From Glossina fuscipes (Eukaryota > Arthropoda > Insecta > Diptera > Glossinidae): a stretch of 64,000 nucleotides of DNA. Made by a program: the position numbers and the translations under genes. The stretch lies in assembly GCF_014805625.2 (NCBI RefSeq), contig NW_023998414.1, positions 40,435,794 through 40,499,793 of the forward strand, written 5' to 3'. Numbering within the stretch: position 1 is the stretch's first letter; the number at the start of each line of letters is the position of its first letter. This document shows, one piece after another, positions 13,270 to 26,829 of the stretch. The notes beneath the pieces were generated by a model that saw only the letters and a list, made by a program, of their open reading frames with translations, ran no database searches and was not told where the DNA came from.

Positions 13270-13335
13270 AACAATGTTGGAGATTTGAAGCCGCGAACAC
13301 TGACTTGAAAGTTGTGATTTCTATCTACCCTGCTA
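13270..13335 (-). repeat. tRNA-like SINE head, second copy
   Basis: The minus strand reads GGTTAGCAGGGTAGATAGAAATC, then TTCGCGGCTTCAAATCTCC, parallel to the copy at 5158-5225 (both have a G-T-A-G/A-GAAATC-type middle and a GTTTTCGCGGG/GTGTTCGCGGC block before the B-box). The B-box has decayed to GGCTTCAAATC. Confidence 0.35.
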
Positions 13336-14439
13336 ACCATAGGGATAATAATAACCTGACAATTTCATCGCAAATTTAATACCATGTGATGGCATTATAA
13401 GCTCATTTCAACAATGAATTCCCTAATATTCAAGTATTACAAAAAGTCGTTAGTCGCTGCGTTCGCTGGTGAGTAAGTTTAAAAGAAAAGGTCTCGAAAT
13501 TTACACCAACATAAATAACAATGCCTTGGACGAGCCCATAAAGTGTCGCGCAATCTGTAAAGGGATTCAAACATTCTCAAACATCAGCATGGCTATCATA
13601 ATTAGCAGTAAATAAGTACGTAAAGAATCCACAAATTGTCGTTCGTAGCGCACGAATGCGTTCTCACCAAATCTAAATAGATAGCAACGTTGCCGTCACT
13701 ACTTTTAAAATTTCAAACAAATTCAAAATAAATGACTAATCCATAGCAGCGAAAGAAAAAAAAAACCGAATCGTTGATTCGTATAGCTTTGAACTGATAG
13801 CTTGGCCATATAATCATGACTTGACTTTTCATAATTTCCTTATAGTCTCATACATGAAGATCGGATCATGGAATATTCAACGCAATTCGGACGTAAGACT
13901 TTCAAAATCAATAATTTCAAGACAACGGACTCGTCACGGCAGAGGTACAGTGAAAAATGTTTTGAACTCCTGTCGAAACATTATATGGTTTATTGAAGCG
14001 TTTTCGTTTCGATATTATCTCTTCTTGCTCTATGTTCGCCCTATTGAATTGTTCGTTTACGCTATTTTAAAAAATAAAAAATAAAAACAGCTTGCTTTTG
14101 AGTTACGGGCTATGAGAGTTCGTAAATAAGTCACTTTTTCTAAAACGCAGAATAACTTTGAGGCACACTGGCCGTTGAACAGTTGAAATGGCTTCTGGTT
14201 TAGCCTTCTATATTTAATAGTATACGTCCTTAATAACTATAAAGACACAAGTGCAGTATTTTACACGGCCTTATAATATCTTCATTCAAAAAAAAAAACA
14301 AAAAAAATTTTAAAATTAGTTCACTTAACTTATTTGGTAGCAGAAATCCGGTTTAAGTCAAAAGTCGTTAAATTCAATTATCATCACAACTTTATGTAAA
14401 GCAACAATTTAAGTGGCCTTGGCAACTCTTTCACCCTAA

Positions 14440-14467
14440 CTCTCTCTCTCTCTCACACACACACATA

Positions 14468-14500
<33 letters not shown>
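14440..14500 (+). repeat. Compound (TC)n(AC)n microsatellite
   Basis: TCTCTC passes directly into ACAC with one interruption (CACATACTCAC). Confidence 0.9.
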
Positions 14501-14619
14501 CTTCTCTTTTATTATATCTCTTGCTCCCTTACTCTTTAAAGAGCTTAAATCAAAGCGTAGTTAACTTGACCTGTGGCAGCCGGTATGTAAATTAATTTAA
14601 TATATAATTTATTTAAAAA

Positions 14620-15080
14620 CAGAAGTAGAAGTAGAGGAAGAATAAGAAGCATGAAAAGGAACAACAAAAATTACAAGTAAAATTATTTTTAAATACCTCC
14701 TGGGTAAAATAACTGGCAAAGGAACAGAAGCACTTCATTTTTGGAACAAAACCAAAGAAAACAAAAAAACACAAAAAAAGGAAAGAAAAAAAAGAAAAAG
14801 AAAACCCGAAAATAAAAAAAAACAAGCAATAAGAAATCTTGTGGAGAGGAACTGAAATGATAGCTGCACAGAAAAACCCCAAAATGAAGACAAAACCGGA
14901 AACAGGAACATGCCAGAATACAACAACAACCACAATACTATAAAATCGCAAAACTGATACTGAGAACAGAAGCAACAAAAAGGAAAACTTTTGCAGCAAG
15001 TCATAGTCACTTAAACAAATGCTCTTTAAGTAAATGCCAACGATAAGTGCGTGTACATATATATACAAACATACATACAT

Positions 15081-15114
<34 letters not shown>

Positions 15115-15640
15115 CCACACCCCCACATTTACGTACACAAAGCGAGATAGATCGAGAGAGATAGTTTGTAGGAGGAAGAGTTTATATCTAAAGGCTAAAT
15201 AAAGGAAGAGACTACCGCCGCCATCACTACCCAAAGGATGCCGTACAATGGCCGCACAACGACAACAAGAGCAACATCGGCATCAACATCAACAACCTTA
15301 ACAGCAAACGGTTAAACATGAGGGAAAACAATAACAATAACAACAACAGCATCGACAAACAGCGACAAGGAAGTAGTTGAAATCGACTAAAAGGAAAGAA
15401 AGAAGAAAAAAGGAAAGAAAAAAAAAAAAAAATTAACACAACAAAAAAAATTAAAAATAACAAAAGACCCAAACGATGGCCGACAATGTCGTGGTGCGCA
15501 GACTGCACTAGTAGAGCATAGCAGTGGAAGAACCGAAACAACTAACAACATCAACAACAATATGAAAGTGATGCTCATTAAAAATTAACACGATATTTAT
15601 AATAGAACAACAAAAGCAACAAAAAATATTCTACATTTTC
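14620..15640. repeat. Purine-rich and CAA/CAG low-complexity block
   Basis: A-rich and GA-rich runs at 14620-14830, (CATA)n then (CA)n at 15067-15120, and CAACAACAG-type strings at 15240-15370 and 15540-15630. Such strings are common in fly introns and UTRs. The Phe/Leu/Ser-rich frames opposite are low-complexity artefacts. Confidence 0.8.
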
Positions 15641-15857
15641 TCTAAAACAAATTGAATGAACTGATGAATGCTACGACGATGGATAGTGTAGGAAAGGGAG
15701 AAGTGGGGGCGGTGGAGTGAATCTTTAATATAAATACACAAGCGTACCCTAACGAAGCGAGCAACCGGCACAATGTCATTTATAGATTCTGTTCATTTTG
15801 TGTTTTTTTTTTTTGTTTTCTTGTTTTTTGTGTCCTTTGGGTATGGTAGCAAAAGGG

Positions 15858-15863
15858 GAGAGA

Positions 15864-15923
<60 letters not shown>
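15858..15923 (+). repeat. (GA)n microsatellite
   Basis: About 32 GA units with one CA interruption, followed by GATAGATG. Confidence 0.95.
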
Positions 15924-15927
<4 letters not shown>

Positions 15928-15999
15928 TGAGAAACGCAAAGTTCCTGTTTCAAGTCTATGCAACTCTTTCAAATTTATACATACACCTTTACACACATA

Positions 16000-17960
16000 G
16001 ACACACATGTACTCGTGCATACATATATGCCTACATACACAATATACATCTACATATATATTGCAATGTGTGTATATGTATTTATTTATAAATATAAAAT
16101 ATATAGAATAAATTTGCTCAATATGAGTTTAGAAAACCTTGGCTCCTTAAACACTCAAGTAACAATCCTAAGGCCCTTTAGGTATAGCCGCAGGACCACA
16201 CACGCACATACTGTATATGTATGGACGTGCACTGTCTGTTTTAGTACATGCTGCGGTCTTCACATTTTTATTGCTTTTACTTTAAATTTCCGGGTATTAT
16301 TGACATCACGAACTAAGAATATATACCGATTTGAATTTTTCATCCTACTTACTATAGCTTTCACAGTTTGCCTTTCGTCGTTCTGTGCGTTTGTTGTTGA
16401 TATCTTGAAAAGGAATTACATTATATCGTAGCTTAAGTAGGGCACGTATTCTCTACATAACCATGTTATGCACATGTCTACATACGTATATAGATCGTAT
16501 AGTATGGTATAGTATAAATGTGTAAGTACATGCTAGCAATCGATGTTGTTGGCTTGTTGTTTCGGATTTACCGAGACGATGTACAGAGAACATTATCAAG
16601 CTAAACAACAATAAGGCTGAGGTTTGAATTTTTATAATCAAGACAACAACAATGAAAAGGCGGAGGCAGATTAAGTACAGCAATCTAATGGTGATATGTT
16701 TGATTTGATAATCAAAATACAGTACTTTTCACTTAGGTGAGGCGAAAATTCTGGCTTAGCTTAGCCAATTATGTGTGTAAGACATATGCAAATTTTAACA
16801 AACTTAAACATGTATACGTCATAGATGAATATTAAACACTCAAACTTAATCATTAACGTCAAAGCTTTTAACGCATACTCGCTCGCCAGTTTCTTTAGCA
16901 GTTCGTACGACTGGTTACTTGAATGCGTTTACTTGGAATTGCTTGAGTAGTTTTTCAACTTTGTTGGGCGGAAATAATTTGAAATCGTATTGCTTACATC
17001 CCCACGTGCTGAATATACCCTTGTACCACAAGTGGTGTGGGGCATAACGACTTCAAATACATTACGTGAAACAAGATATTTGTACAGGATCATGAATATA
17101 TCTCTCAAGAACTAATATCGGAAATGCTGTAGGAGGAATGTGTGGAAATGCCTTACCTCTTCTTCACTGTAGTTTAGTAAAACGTGTGGAACCATTGTTC
17201 ATAATTTTCATTGCAAAACGTATTATTGCCCTTAGACCTTAATACCATGAATGCTGAATCTTTCAATGACTGGCTTTATAGGATTTTTAACTTTATATTG
17301 TTCTTACGCGTATTCAAGTTATGACCGCACTAAGGCAGTAGTGGCAGATCTACGCGCCGATATGTAAAATCCTGGCAAACGTTTCAATATTTATACCTTG
17401 GCGTGATTATATAAAACCACTCTCATGTAATCATTGCTTCGAAAGCTGAATGTCTATGTGTTGAAAACTAATCTAAACGTCCATACTTCTTGGTGGAAAT
17501 CGGTTCATAATAGTAAATTGACTTTACTGTATTTGGACCAGGTTGGCCTATTTTTTTGGATACCACCAAAAAGCCTTAATTGTTAAGTGTTCACGACAGT
17601 TATTCGACATAATAAGTAGGTGGAGTAAATTTGAACCACATGGGTCTATTTGTAGAATCCTTGCCCGCCTTATAAAATTTTTCATGAGATTCAAGCTCTT
17701 TAAGTAAAGGTTTAATTTTAATAGTTTATGATGATCCATAGTAGCAATTTAGAAAAAAACTTAATGGTAAAGAATTTGGATCATAGAGCATGGATCAGTG
17801 GGCATTCTCCAATATGCGGGTTTTCATGAAAAGTGTGCCGTTGCAAGAAAATAATTTGGAATACTTGGTGTATTATCATTAAAACAAGTGAACGACTGAC
17901 TGTATTAGGCAAAGTGGTGTGGAATATCTAATGGGCGGCCCTGCTTGATTGTAATGTTCT
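16000..17960. other. No gene seen
   Basis: AT-rich with TACA/TATA repeats near 16020-16090. No element recognised. Confidence 0.55.
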
Positions 17961-17964
17961 TACT

Positions 17965-18495
17965 TATTATGCCCACTACTGAAGGATGGAGGTGTAATCA
18001 TTTCGTTTTTTTTTTTTTTTTTTTCAAAATGTATGTGACACCCAAAAGGGAACTTCAGAGATCCTACAAACCATATATTTTCGTGATCAGCGCGAAATTT
18101 TGAATTGATTAACGCATATTTGTGTGTCGGTGTGTCTGTGCGGTGTTTGTTGCTGGCACTGTCCTGATCGCAAAACCGAAGATATCGGCTTCAAATTCGA
18201 TAGAAATGTTGACAGTTCTTGCACACAGGTTGGTACTGAATATGGGTAAAATTGATCAGAACAGAAGCTCGGAGTGGAGCATAAACTGAACGCAATTCAG
18301 TTTTTCCTAACAAAAATTTGTGAAGTTATAAAAATAAGAAATCTGAAATTTTCCATAAATTGAGTACGGTAGACACATTGACCTGGTGGATTAATTTTTT
18401 CTTAATAATACCAGCGATATGGGTATCAAATAAAAGAACTGGGAGAGTAGAATGAAAGATTCGGCCCCCCGCGAATATAATTTTCTTAGTTGTTT
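17965..18495 (+). repeat. R1 family copy
   Basis: Starts TTATGCCCACTACTGAAGGATGG, then carries GTGATCAGCGCGAAATTTTG, a TGTGTCGGTGTGTCTGTG tract, TTCTTGCACACAGGTTGGTA (as at 24374) and ends near GCGAATATAATTTTCTTAG, the far-end motif shared with 47333-47999. Confidence 0.5.
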
Positions 18496-18499
18496 TTTG

Positions 18500-19348
18500 T
18501 TCTCGGTTTCACAACAGCAGAGACAGATAAAGAGCTACGGCTGGGCAAGCATAAGTGCCCGCAATTTGACTATGCCTTCGGAATATATGTTTGTGCGCAT
18601 TAGGGAGTAATTGTTCCGTTATAAAAATCACTACTTAATAAATGAATAAATCTTATTAAATGAATAAATCTTTAATGCTAGATCTGTCTAATTTAACAAT
18701 AATTTATCTTAGCGGAAAGTACTGTGCCAAGGAAAGTACAAATTTTGAAGTATGTATACAAGTTTATTAAGTGTAAATGCAAAACATGGTATGAAAGGTA
18801 CGGGGCCTTGCTTTAATCGCAGAAAATGCCTTTGCAATATGTAACAGCGTCAGGGTGCTTATGCTTCGTTTTATGCTCAGCGTAATCGAGTTTACTACTA
18901 AACTGACTTGACTCCTGCATGTATAGTTATTGGCTGTGTTGTTTCTTCTTTTAGCCTGTGGCAATGTAACCTTTTCAAAAACTATTTCCTTAATAATTTT
19001 TTCCCATTTTTTTCCACTTCTCCTTGATTCGTTTCCTTTAAAACCCCTGCGGTTTGTTTGTTGTATGCTTTACTTGTTGTTGCTATTGCTGTTGCCGTTT
19101 TAGTTGTTTATGCATTTTCTTAGGTGACTGAATTTATTTATTTTTTTTTTTGCGCTTGTTCTTTTACTAGCTTTTGCTTTGAAACATTTATTTTAATTTC
19201 TGTTTACCCTCCATTGGAAGCGAAACCACATTTAATGCGGAGAAAATAGGTCAAAACATTACGCTAAACACTGATATCAAGTACAAGGATTAAATGTGAA
19301 TTTATTTTCTTATTTTTTTTTTTTTAATTTTTATATTTGTTTTTATTC

Positions 19349-19381
<33 letters not shown>

Positions 19382-21880
19382 ACTCTAAGCACGAAAATGC
19401 TCAGTGTGCTCAGTTATATAGAAAAATTAAATACAATTTAATGGTCTTAACTGCTCAATAAATAAAAATTAAAATTTATAAAAATAAAAATGAAAATAAG
19501 AGGAAAGAAGAAACAAAATGGACTGGAATCGAAAGAAATACGTTTTACTTAATTGAGTGTTAGTGTGTTACTTATAGTGTAGAGAGAAGTAATATTGAAA
19601 AAGAAGAGTGCTCTAAGGAAAGCCAATAAAGCCGGATGGGTAATTACTTATTCTGTTGCTTGGAATCTTTCACGATTATGGACGCTTTTCTATACTAAAT
19701 GCGGGCTTAAAAAACACCTTGAAATTGCGCAGTTTATCTCGGCTTCTGAACCGTTTACTTCTTATTAATTACAATCAACTTTCATAGAAAATGAAAATAA
19801 CGTTAGGGAATTAGAGCATAGAGCACCGTATATCTATCTGTTCGATGGGCTAACTAATGTACAATTTATTGCAAATTTTCAAATAGCGTTAATGCATAAA
19901 TTCTTTAAGGCACTCGTAAATTAGCCGCGCTATGTGAGGCGGAACGACTTTTGGTAAATGACGGCTGAATATAAAATGTGCGCAAAAACTTTTACAGACA
20001 TAAGGTGCGGAATTGTGAGGGTGAGTGAACTTTCTGGCAAATTATTACAAACAAACAAACTGAACAATCTTAACTGTACTTAACTAACCACAGGAAGTAA
20101 TTAACCAATGAAGGGGAACGTTTGGATAAAGGCAAATGGAAACTCCACACTCTGTATCACATCATACATTAACGCCCAGGAAATTTACATTTTGCGTTTT
20201 TAGAGATTAAGAAAACATCGCACAACAGGATCAATTCTTACCCGGAGAGAAAGCTGAGCGAAGGACACAATCTAAGCTGTTCTATTGCTGTAGCTTTTGA
20301 AATGAAATCTCACATACTTGTGAACGAAACAGATTATAGTTACACCGAACTAGTACACCGTGCTGACAACGCTGAGTCGTATACTGCTCTAATAACAGGT
20401 TAGAAAATAGAACTCTGGTTAGTGTTAATACGTTAAAAATGCCAGATTCCTAAGAAGTCAATAAAAGTAAATTGTCTGCTAAGGAAATATTTAAATTTTC
20501 TTTGCGTATAATATTTACGTGGGACATTAACCTCGCGCCACTATTCATCAGCGATTACAGCGTTTGTTGTAGTATTTTCCACCATTGCACGGCGAGGTAA
20601 TGGTAATTTTCACCCGCTAAAGGGTTAAAACTTATAAAATCTTCATAAAGATGGCTTAAGTGATGGGAAACATATTGGAGAAATACGCGTACATTGTAGG
20701 CGAGGAAGCATCCTGGTGAGTTAAAATAATGTGAAGAAATCGTATTAGGAGTGCAAGATCGATTGAGAGAGAGAGAGAGATAGGGAGAGAGAGACATATA
20801 TAGTAACAGTAGAGCTTGCAGATCCGCAAAGCCTTACGAACATGAAAATTCCACTTTGGTGTTAATGTGGATCGCTTTCCTGGACTAGCCTTGCGCTCGG
20901 CATTGCCATAGTGCAGCCACCTTACGCCATAGAAAACTCTTCTTTTATGGCTGACGAGCAAGGGAACCGCGACCTTGAAACGATTCGAAGCAGCATTTTT
21001 AGTCAATTCATGTGATAGTCACTTTCGCTCCTCTTGGATCTTACCGATCACCTGTAAACGTCTACAAACAGTTGATGCATCAGCTACTAAGCTGTTCGAT
21101 CGGTACAATAACAAGTGGGTCTATTTCAAGTCCTACTTAAACATCTGGTGCAGGGAGTAAAGACCAGACAGAGTACTCTTCAGAATGTCACACAATTTGA
21201 AATAAATTATTTGATTTTTTTTTTTATTTTTTTTTATTTTCTTTTAATCCAACAAAGTCGTAATGATTATCTTCCTATTTTACCTCAATCAATCGGAACG
21301 AGACCGCTCATAATTGTTACTTGTAATAAATGCTTTTAGTTTTTAAAAAGTCGTTACGCGATTTATATAAATTGTTATTTAATTTTCGCCCAGCAACCGA
21401 AATATTAGCTTTACTGGCATCGAACATGGAAGCATTTAAGACATTCAATCAGAATAATAATCATTAAAATTAGAAACCCTCGCATGAATATGTCAGGCAT
21501 CTCTTCAACAATATGCTACAATTAATGCAGTAAATCGTCGACGTACGAGCTGTAGTTCGCTGCAATTAATACAAACCTAATATGATTTTATTACGAAAGT
21601 TTTCTTTTGGTTTTCAAACATTACTTTTTTCTAAACTATCATCATCTGCAAGTCTTTTTTGAGCCTTTAATAAATTCTGACATAATTTATGAAAAAAAGG
21701 AAAAGAGAAGAAAAGAAAAGAAAAGAAAAGAAAAGAAAAAAAAAAAAGAAAGAAAAAGAGAAAATATATAGAAGAACATTCAAACTTTTGATTACGATTT
21801 GACTAATAATAAAAATAAATTAAATACTTAAATACTTTTGAGCAACAAATTTACATTTCTTACCTTAGCACTGGGTTCTC
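18500..21880. other. No firm gene; GC-richer patch at 20820-21160
   Basis: Long T-runs at 19310-19379. At 20820-21000 the minus strand is open for about 60 basic residues (RVFYGVRWLHYGNAERK region) without splice support or a recognised family. Confidence 0.5.
21694..21765 (+). repeat. (AAAAG)n pentanucleotide tract
   Basis: Repeated GAAAA units grading into A-rich purine sequence, 165 nt before the candidate acceptor at 21930. Confidence 0.85.
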
Positions 21881-21930
21881 GCTTGCAATTCTTCTTTCTC
21901 ATTCTTTTTTTTGTTTTTTTTCTTTGCCAG

Positions 21931-22018
21931 GTATGAAATTGAATTACTTCAACTTTTTTCTGAACGACAGAAAATAGTTAAAACGGTATCAGAAGTAGAG
22001 CGTAAGAAGTATGTCTAG
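21931..22018 (+). CDS. Candidate terminal coding exon, unidentified gene
   Basis: A near-unbroken pyrimidine tract (about 21884-21928) ends in GCCAG. After one base the frame reads YEIELLQLFSER through to SEVERKKYV and a TAG, 28 residues of charged, helix-prone sequence typical of a protein C-terminus. AATAAA occurs at 22185-22190, giving a plausible 3' UTR of about 170 nt. The incoming phase (one base completing a codon) matches the outgoing phase of the microexon at 10323-10370 when that is read in its second open frame. No homologue is recognised. A run this short could be chance, but the acceptor is among the best in the window. Confidence 0.4.
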
Positions 22019-22184
22019 TCATTTATTAGAAACTTAAATAACCTAAAGTTAAAAGTTATTCCGTTCCCTTTATGGCCGAGAGCTTCGAACAACATGCCAT
22101 CGCTATCGCATTCTCGCTATTGGTTAGAGCAGAAGGAAAGGAAAGCGATAAATGGAAATAAGGCCAAAAAGTTTGTAACACTTT

Positions 22185-22190
22185 AATAAA
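22185..22190 (+). promoter_or_regulatory. Candidate poly(A) signal
   Basis: AATAAA about 170 nt after the stop of the candidate terminal exon at 21931-22018. It supports that exon but is weak evidence alone in AT-rich DNA. Confidence 0.3.
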
Positions 22191-24166
22191 AATGACAATG
22201 AGTTTATGCAACAAAGTGTTGCGTGCTCCTAGGAAATAAATTTGTAAATCCTCTATGTATAAACATGCTAAAGTGCGGCCAGAACGCATTTCTACATAAG
22301 CTAATACACAATACACATGTATAACATATGATATATATATATATATATATGTACAAAGTTGTTGCGTGTATATAAAATCCTTTTAATCACTGCTGCGAAA
22401 TATATTCATTTCGTTATTGCGTTCGTAATATATTGGCAAATACCGTTTCAAAACTTCTTGACGCTCATTCAGCGCATACTTCCACACATCATAGCTTAGT
22501 CTGAATCGCGTCTTTAAAAATGTCGAACGAAACAGAAAATTTGTAAACAATTTCTTACCATACGAAGCCGAAAACTTTATCAGAAAGTAAGTGAAAATAT
22601 TGCAGTCGAACTAGGCCGGCTTTTAAAACCCTACATCACATTGTCTAGCACAATCCTTATCTAGTTAGTTTTGGCAATAAAGGGTTGTGTCTAAAAGGTT
22701 CAAAAATTGAGGTAAGTGTTCACAATCGAGTACAATTAATGTTTATATTAAATCACTCTTACGGGTCAATTTTCATCATCACATAACCAAACTTCGACTT
22801 TGTTGTCCTAAAAAAGGAAAATTTTCGTAAAAATCCTTATATAGGGTAGGATCCAAAATAGACATAGATCGAATTTTGCACAGTTAAATTTTTTTAACTT
22901 AAATTACTATTATGATATGATTTTCATTATAGAGCATTGTCATATGAACTTTAGGTTTCGTTACATGAGAGGGGACTCAAAAAATTCCTCGAGTCGATCC
23001 GAAGGTGTCGCACCAGTTTAGAATGCCGAAATATTATTATCTAACCACTTTTGTCAAGAAATTTTTACCATATCTCGATTTTTCACAATGGGACGTTATA
23101 TTGGGAGTGGTCGAAAAAGTGGGCCGAGCCAAATCGAGCCGTCTACCCGTCTGAGGACTGTCCATGTGCATTTGTGCTAAAGGTCCACAGTTTTGGTACA
23201 GTGACGTGTGGTGATCCGAGCAAGAGCTTTTGTTGAATAAATTAATTGGTGAAAGCGATTATTAGGGCCATCACGTAGTTTAATTAATTGCATTCAATTA
23301 AGTGCAACTAGGTGCAGCACATTCGCTATATGCAGTGCTGAATGCAGCGCTGCAATGATTTTGAATACGTTTCAGTAAAAGCTGGGTGTAGCTTAAGCCC
23401 AGGCGTCCGAATTGGTGTAGGGTATAATAAACACGTGCGTAACCGTATTGTATAAAACAAAAAAAATATTTTTTTCGAAGATGACATTTATGCCTCTACA
23501 TACATACATATATACATACATACATACAGAAATCCGCTTACACAAATTAAGAGGCTTATTCATGCGTCGTGAACGGTCACTTATCTTAAGAGCTTGCATT
23601 TGTACTTCCTTCTCACTCTTTCTTCTGATTTGTGGAATTAAGTCCGCATGAATAGTTAAGTATCATGACTACCAAGCGAGTGTTAATGGATTCAAATCTG
23701 AAGTGCGATAGTGTTTACTTCAGTCGTAGCTATAGTGGGTGCTCAGCTAATAAAACCATAAAACACTTATTGATCGGGTACACATCCACTAGGCTACGGC
23801 TTTACTTCTTTCTGACTGTCCCCATGTTACATGTACACGGATGGCATCATCCCCAGGATGACTGATCATGTTATAATGAAAATAGAAGTCTTCCGATATT
23901 AATTTTAGCTTGACGCACGATCGTTAAGTTAGAATAATTAAATTAAATTTGCTTTTATTCAGCTATTGTTTGATTTCGCGCTTTCATAAGTAAGGCGGTT
24001 TCCTCGAAGCACCCCAAACTGGCATTTGATAAAATAAAACATTAGCTGAATGTCAGGTATGGGTACAAGTGACAGTAAGGGCAAGATAGACTTGTGCAAT
24101 AGGGATATTGCAACAGCTGCAGTTTGGCTACTGGCATTCCAAGTCAGACTGAATGAACTAAGGTTT

Positions 24167-24576
24167 TTTTTATACCCATCACCGAAGAATGGGTGGTTTA
24201 TTCATTTTCTCAAAACGTTTGCAACGCCCACAAGGAAGCATCAAAGTCCACACAAAGTATATACATATTGTTGATCAGCATCAAATTCTGTATCGATTTA
24301 AACATACCCGTCTGTCCGTCTGTTCGTGGAGGGTCTATTATTATGAACGTTTCCCTGGCCCTGGAAACATTGGAAGTTCTTGCACTTGCAGGTTGGTATT
24401 GAATATAGGCTAAATCAGCCAAAGGACACGCCCATAGCACTAGGTAAACCGAGAATAACTCTGTTTATCAAAAATGTATATATACTTTATAGGATCTCTG
24501 AAGCGTCCTTCTGCAAGCGTTGCAAACGTTTTGACGAAATCAATACACCTCTCAATCTTTGCTGAAGAGTATAAAA
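24167..24576. mobile_element. R1 foldback element with about 80-bp inverted ends
   Basis: The left end TTTTATACCCATCACCGAAG runs through a block with CAAAACGTTTGCAACGC to 24249. The right end from 24492 is its inverted, roughly 70% identical copy (GCGTTGCAAACGTTTTG through GAGTATAAAA). Between them lie TTGATCAGCATCAAATTCTG and CCGTCTGTCCGTCTG. There is no coding capacity. It has the form of a MITE or foldback element; target-site duplications are hidden by flanking T and A runs. Confidence 0.62.
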
Positions 24577-26519
24577 AAAAAAAAACAATTAAAAATACGA
24601 CATCGTATTTAAAAAGTTGTTTAGCGAAAGGAAAAAGCGAAAAAAACCAACATTTATATACACATTTATTCTATACACTGAGATATTACTAAACTTTTCC
24701 CATATAAGCTATTTTTCCTTTGCACTCGTAAGCACACAACTCTGAAAAACAAAATCCTGCAGTTGAAGTAGAATGAATGCTCATTTGTGTGTGTGTGTGT
24801 GTGTGTGTCTTTTTTGTTCTGTTTCCTTGTTACTGATGTTATTTTCTCTTTTTTCATTAGTATCGCATGCATAGTAAATTCTTGTATTAATAACTAAATA
24901 TTGACTATTAAGCGGAGAGTACAGCTACAGTTTTCATGCATTCGTTCATGTTAGTTCATTAAAAATTCGGTTTGTTTAATTTATCCTTTTTGGTTATCCA
25001 TTCGACTGTATCTGAATTTGTGCGAATGGCTTTTCTATCGTATTTTGTTCAGCTCATTTCTCTCGGTTGGTAATGCACAAGACGTCCATGGCACAAATAA
25101 CTATGCTTTGTTACCCAACGCGATAATATCTTTAATTATGTTTTCAAAACTCAGTTTTGTTCTCGCTATCGAAATGCTTGTACGTGAAAACTACTCAATT
25201 TTCGTCTCTCAAAAATCTCTGATTGCATGGGGGGAATATTGATTGGACAACTTTCGTTTGTCCTTTTCGGTATTTGTTGCAACTCGCAAAACTAAAATAT
25301 TGCTAATAATTGCACGATAAAAACTGCTTATCATATATATGTAATTTTATTTATCGAATGAATGAATGATATGATATATGTATAATGCATTGCAAAAATT
25401 AAATATTTGTTAACTTTTTTACAATAAAATAATAAATCGAATGCGAATCGGAATGAATTTGCCGAACTACTTCTCCGGCATAATTTAGCCAAGTTTGTCC
25501 AAAGGTTAGTCAAAGCAGTGGATTGATGCGAAAGTTAAGATCATAGTAAGCGATAAGTGACGATATTAATTTTAATTAATCGTTTTACTTAAAACTTATT
25601 GCATAATAAGTTTATGTTAATTTTTCCAGTTTCTCTGTCAGTTCTGGTACGTCAGTCTAGCTATCTGTCTATTTTATCAAAATATAAGTTTAAACATTCA
25701 GCAGTCTGTCCTTTAGTCCATCCATCAGTTTTCTGCCCACCCAACCATCTCTTTATCCGTTTGTGTGTGTGTGTGTGTGTCTATTTCAATCATTTGAGCA
25801 TAATTTTTCTTTTGCCACCTACTCAATCTGCTTCTTTATTAATCGGTTTACGTGGCTACGCTCACAGCTTAATCGATTCGTTCATCTGTACATTAAGTCA
25901 CCTACTGGTACACACTTTCGATTATTCACCAGTTGATCCCTGACTGGCTATGCTTTCATCCTTTTTTGCGACAATCCATCTGTCCATCAGCTTGGTTATA
26001 TATATTTTAAGTGTAATGCATGCACAAATATAAGCTGTAGAGCGAGCGTACATACTTGACTGACCTCCTTCAAAAGACGTATGTATATTGTTTTTTAAAT
26101 TAACAACTATAAACATACCTATATCAATTGTCAATAGTATTGACACATTTATAAGTCCTATGATGAACGCTTTGCTTGCATTTGTAACGCAAATGCAATG
26201 CAATGCAATGCGACACTTTACCTAAATATGTCAACGATATTATGATTTCATATTGACCTCGTGCCGCTTTAGTCGTGTAGTAAAAATTTCTTTAGATGGA
26301 GACAAACTAAGTTCAGGAATTGTATAACAATCTTAGTAAAAAATCATTCTTATTCGAAATGATTAGATGTGTTGAGACGATCAGTGGTCGAATAGAAACG
26401 ATTCAGATTTGTATTTAATCTCTCTCAGCGATAGTGATCGAGTTTAGCTCGGAATTTTAGTTATCAGTTGAATGTGAAAGCCTTCTTTTTAACCATTGGA
26501 AAGGTTGGATAGTGCGGTG

Positions 26520-26695
26520 CTTTATTATGCGATAACTCAACACTAAACAAGCGGGTGGATAGACGCACTGACAATTATATCTAGAACGATTAATAGTTGA
26601 TACTAATCAATAATATGTAGACTTTATAAGGCTTCTCTGAAGCTTCTTTCCGGGTCCTGCACATATTTTGTTAATAGAATGAACCGTTAACATTG
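26520..26695 (-). repeat. R1 family fragment
   Basis: ACTTTATAAGGCTTCTCTGAAG and the following GCACATATTTTGTTAATAG parallel the right arm of 24167-24576. The tract AGCGGGTGGATAGACGC stands for the GTCCGTCTG block. Confidence 0.4.
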
Positions 26696-26829
26696 TGTAC
26701 AGGCTCAGTCGGACCGTACATCCGTACAACACAAATGTAGATTTTTAACGCTGTATCTGTTGCAGTTTATAAGTAATAAGCAGACAATCACATTTTTGTT
26801 TTATTTTTAAAAACAGATTTGGTCTAAGC

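Noticed and set aside
14613..15578. Long Phe/Leu/Ser/Val-rich minus-strand reading frames
   Set aside because: They are translations of the strand opposite A-rich, CA and CAA repeats; low complexity with no splice or start support.
15773..16020. Frames rich in Arg-Glu or Ser-Leu repeats
   Set aside because: Direct products of the (GA)n microsatellite on either strand.
23051..23236. A possible further mariner fragment (EWSKKWAEPNRAVYPS)
   Set aside because: Only loosely like the block after the first catalytic Asp; no flanking motif or TIR agrees.
24050..24565. Several overlapping plus-strand frames
   Set aside because: They fall inside the R1 foldback element, and equivalent frames are not kept between R1 copies.
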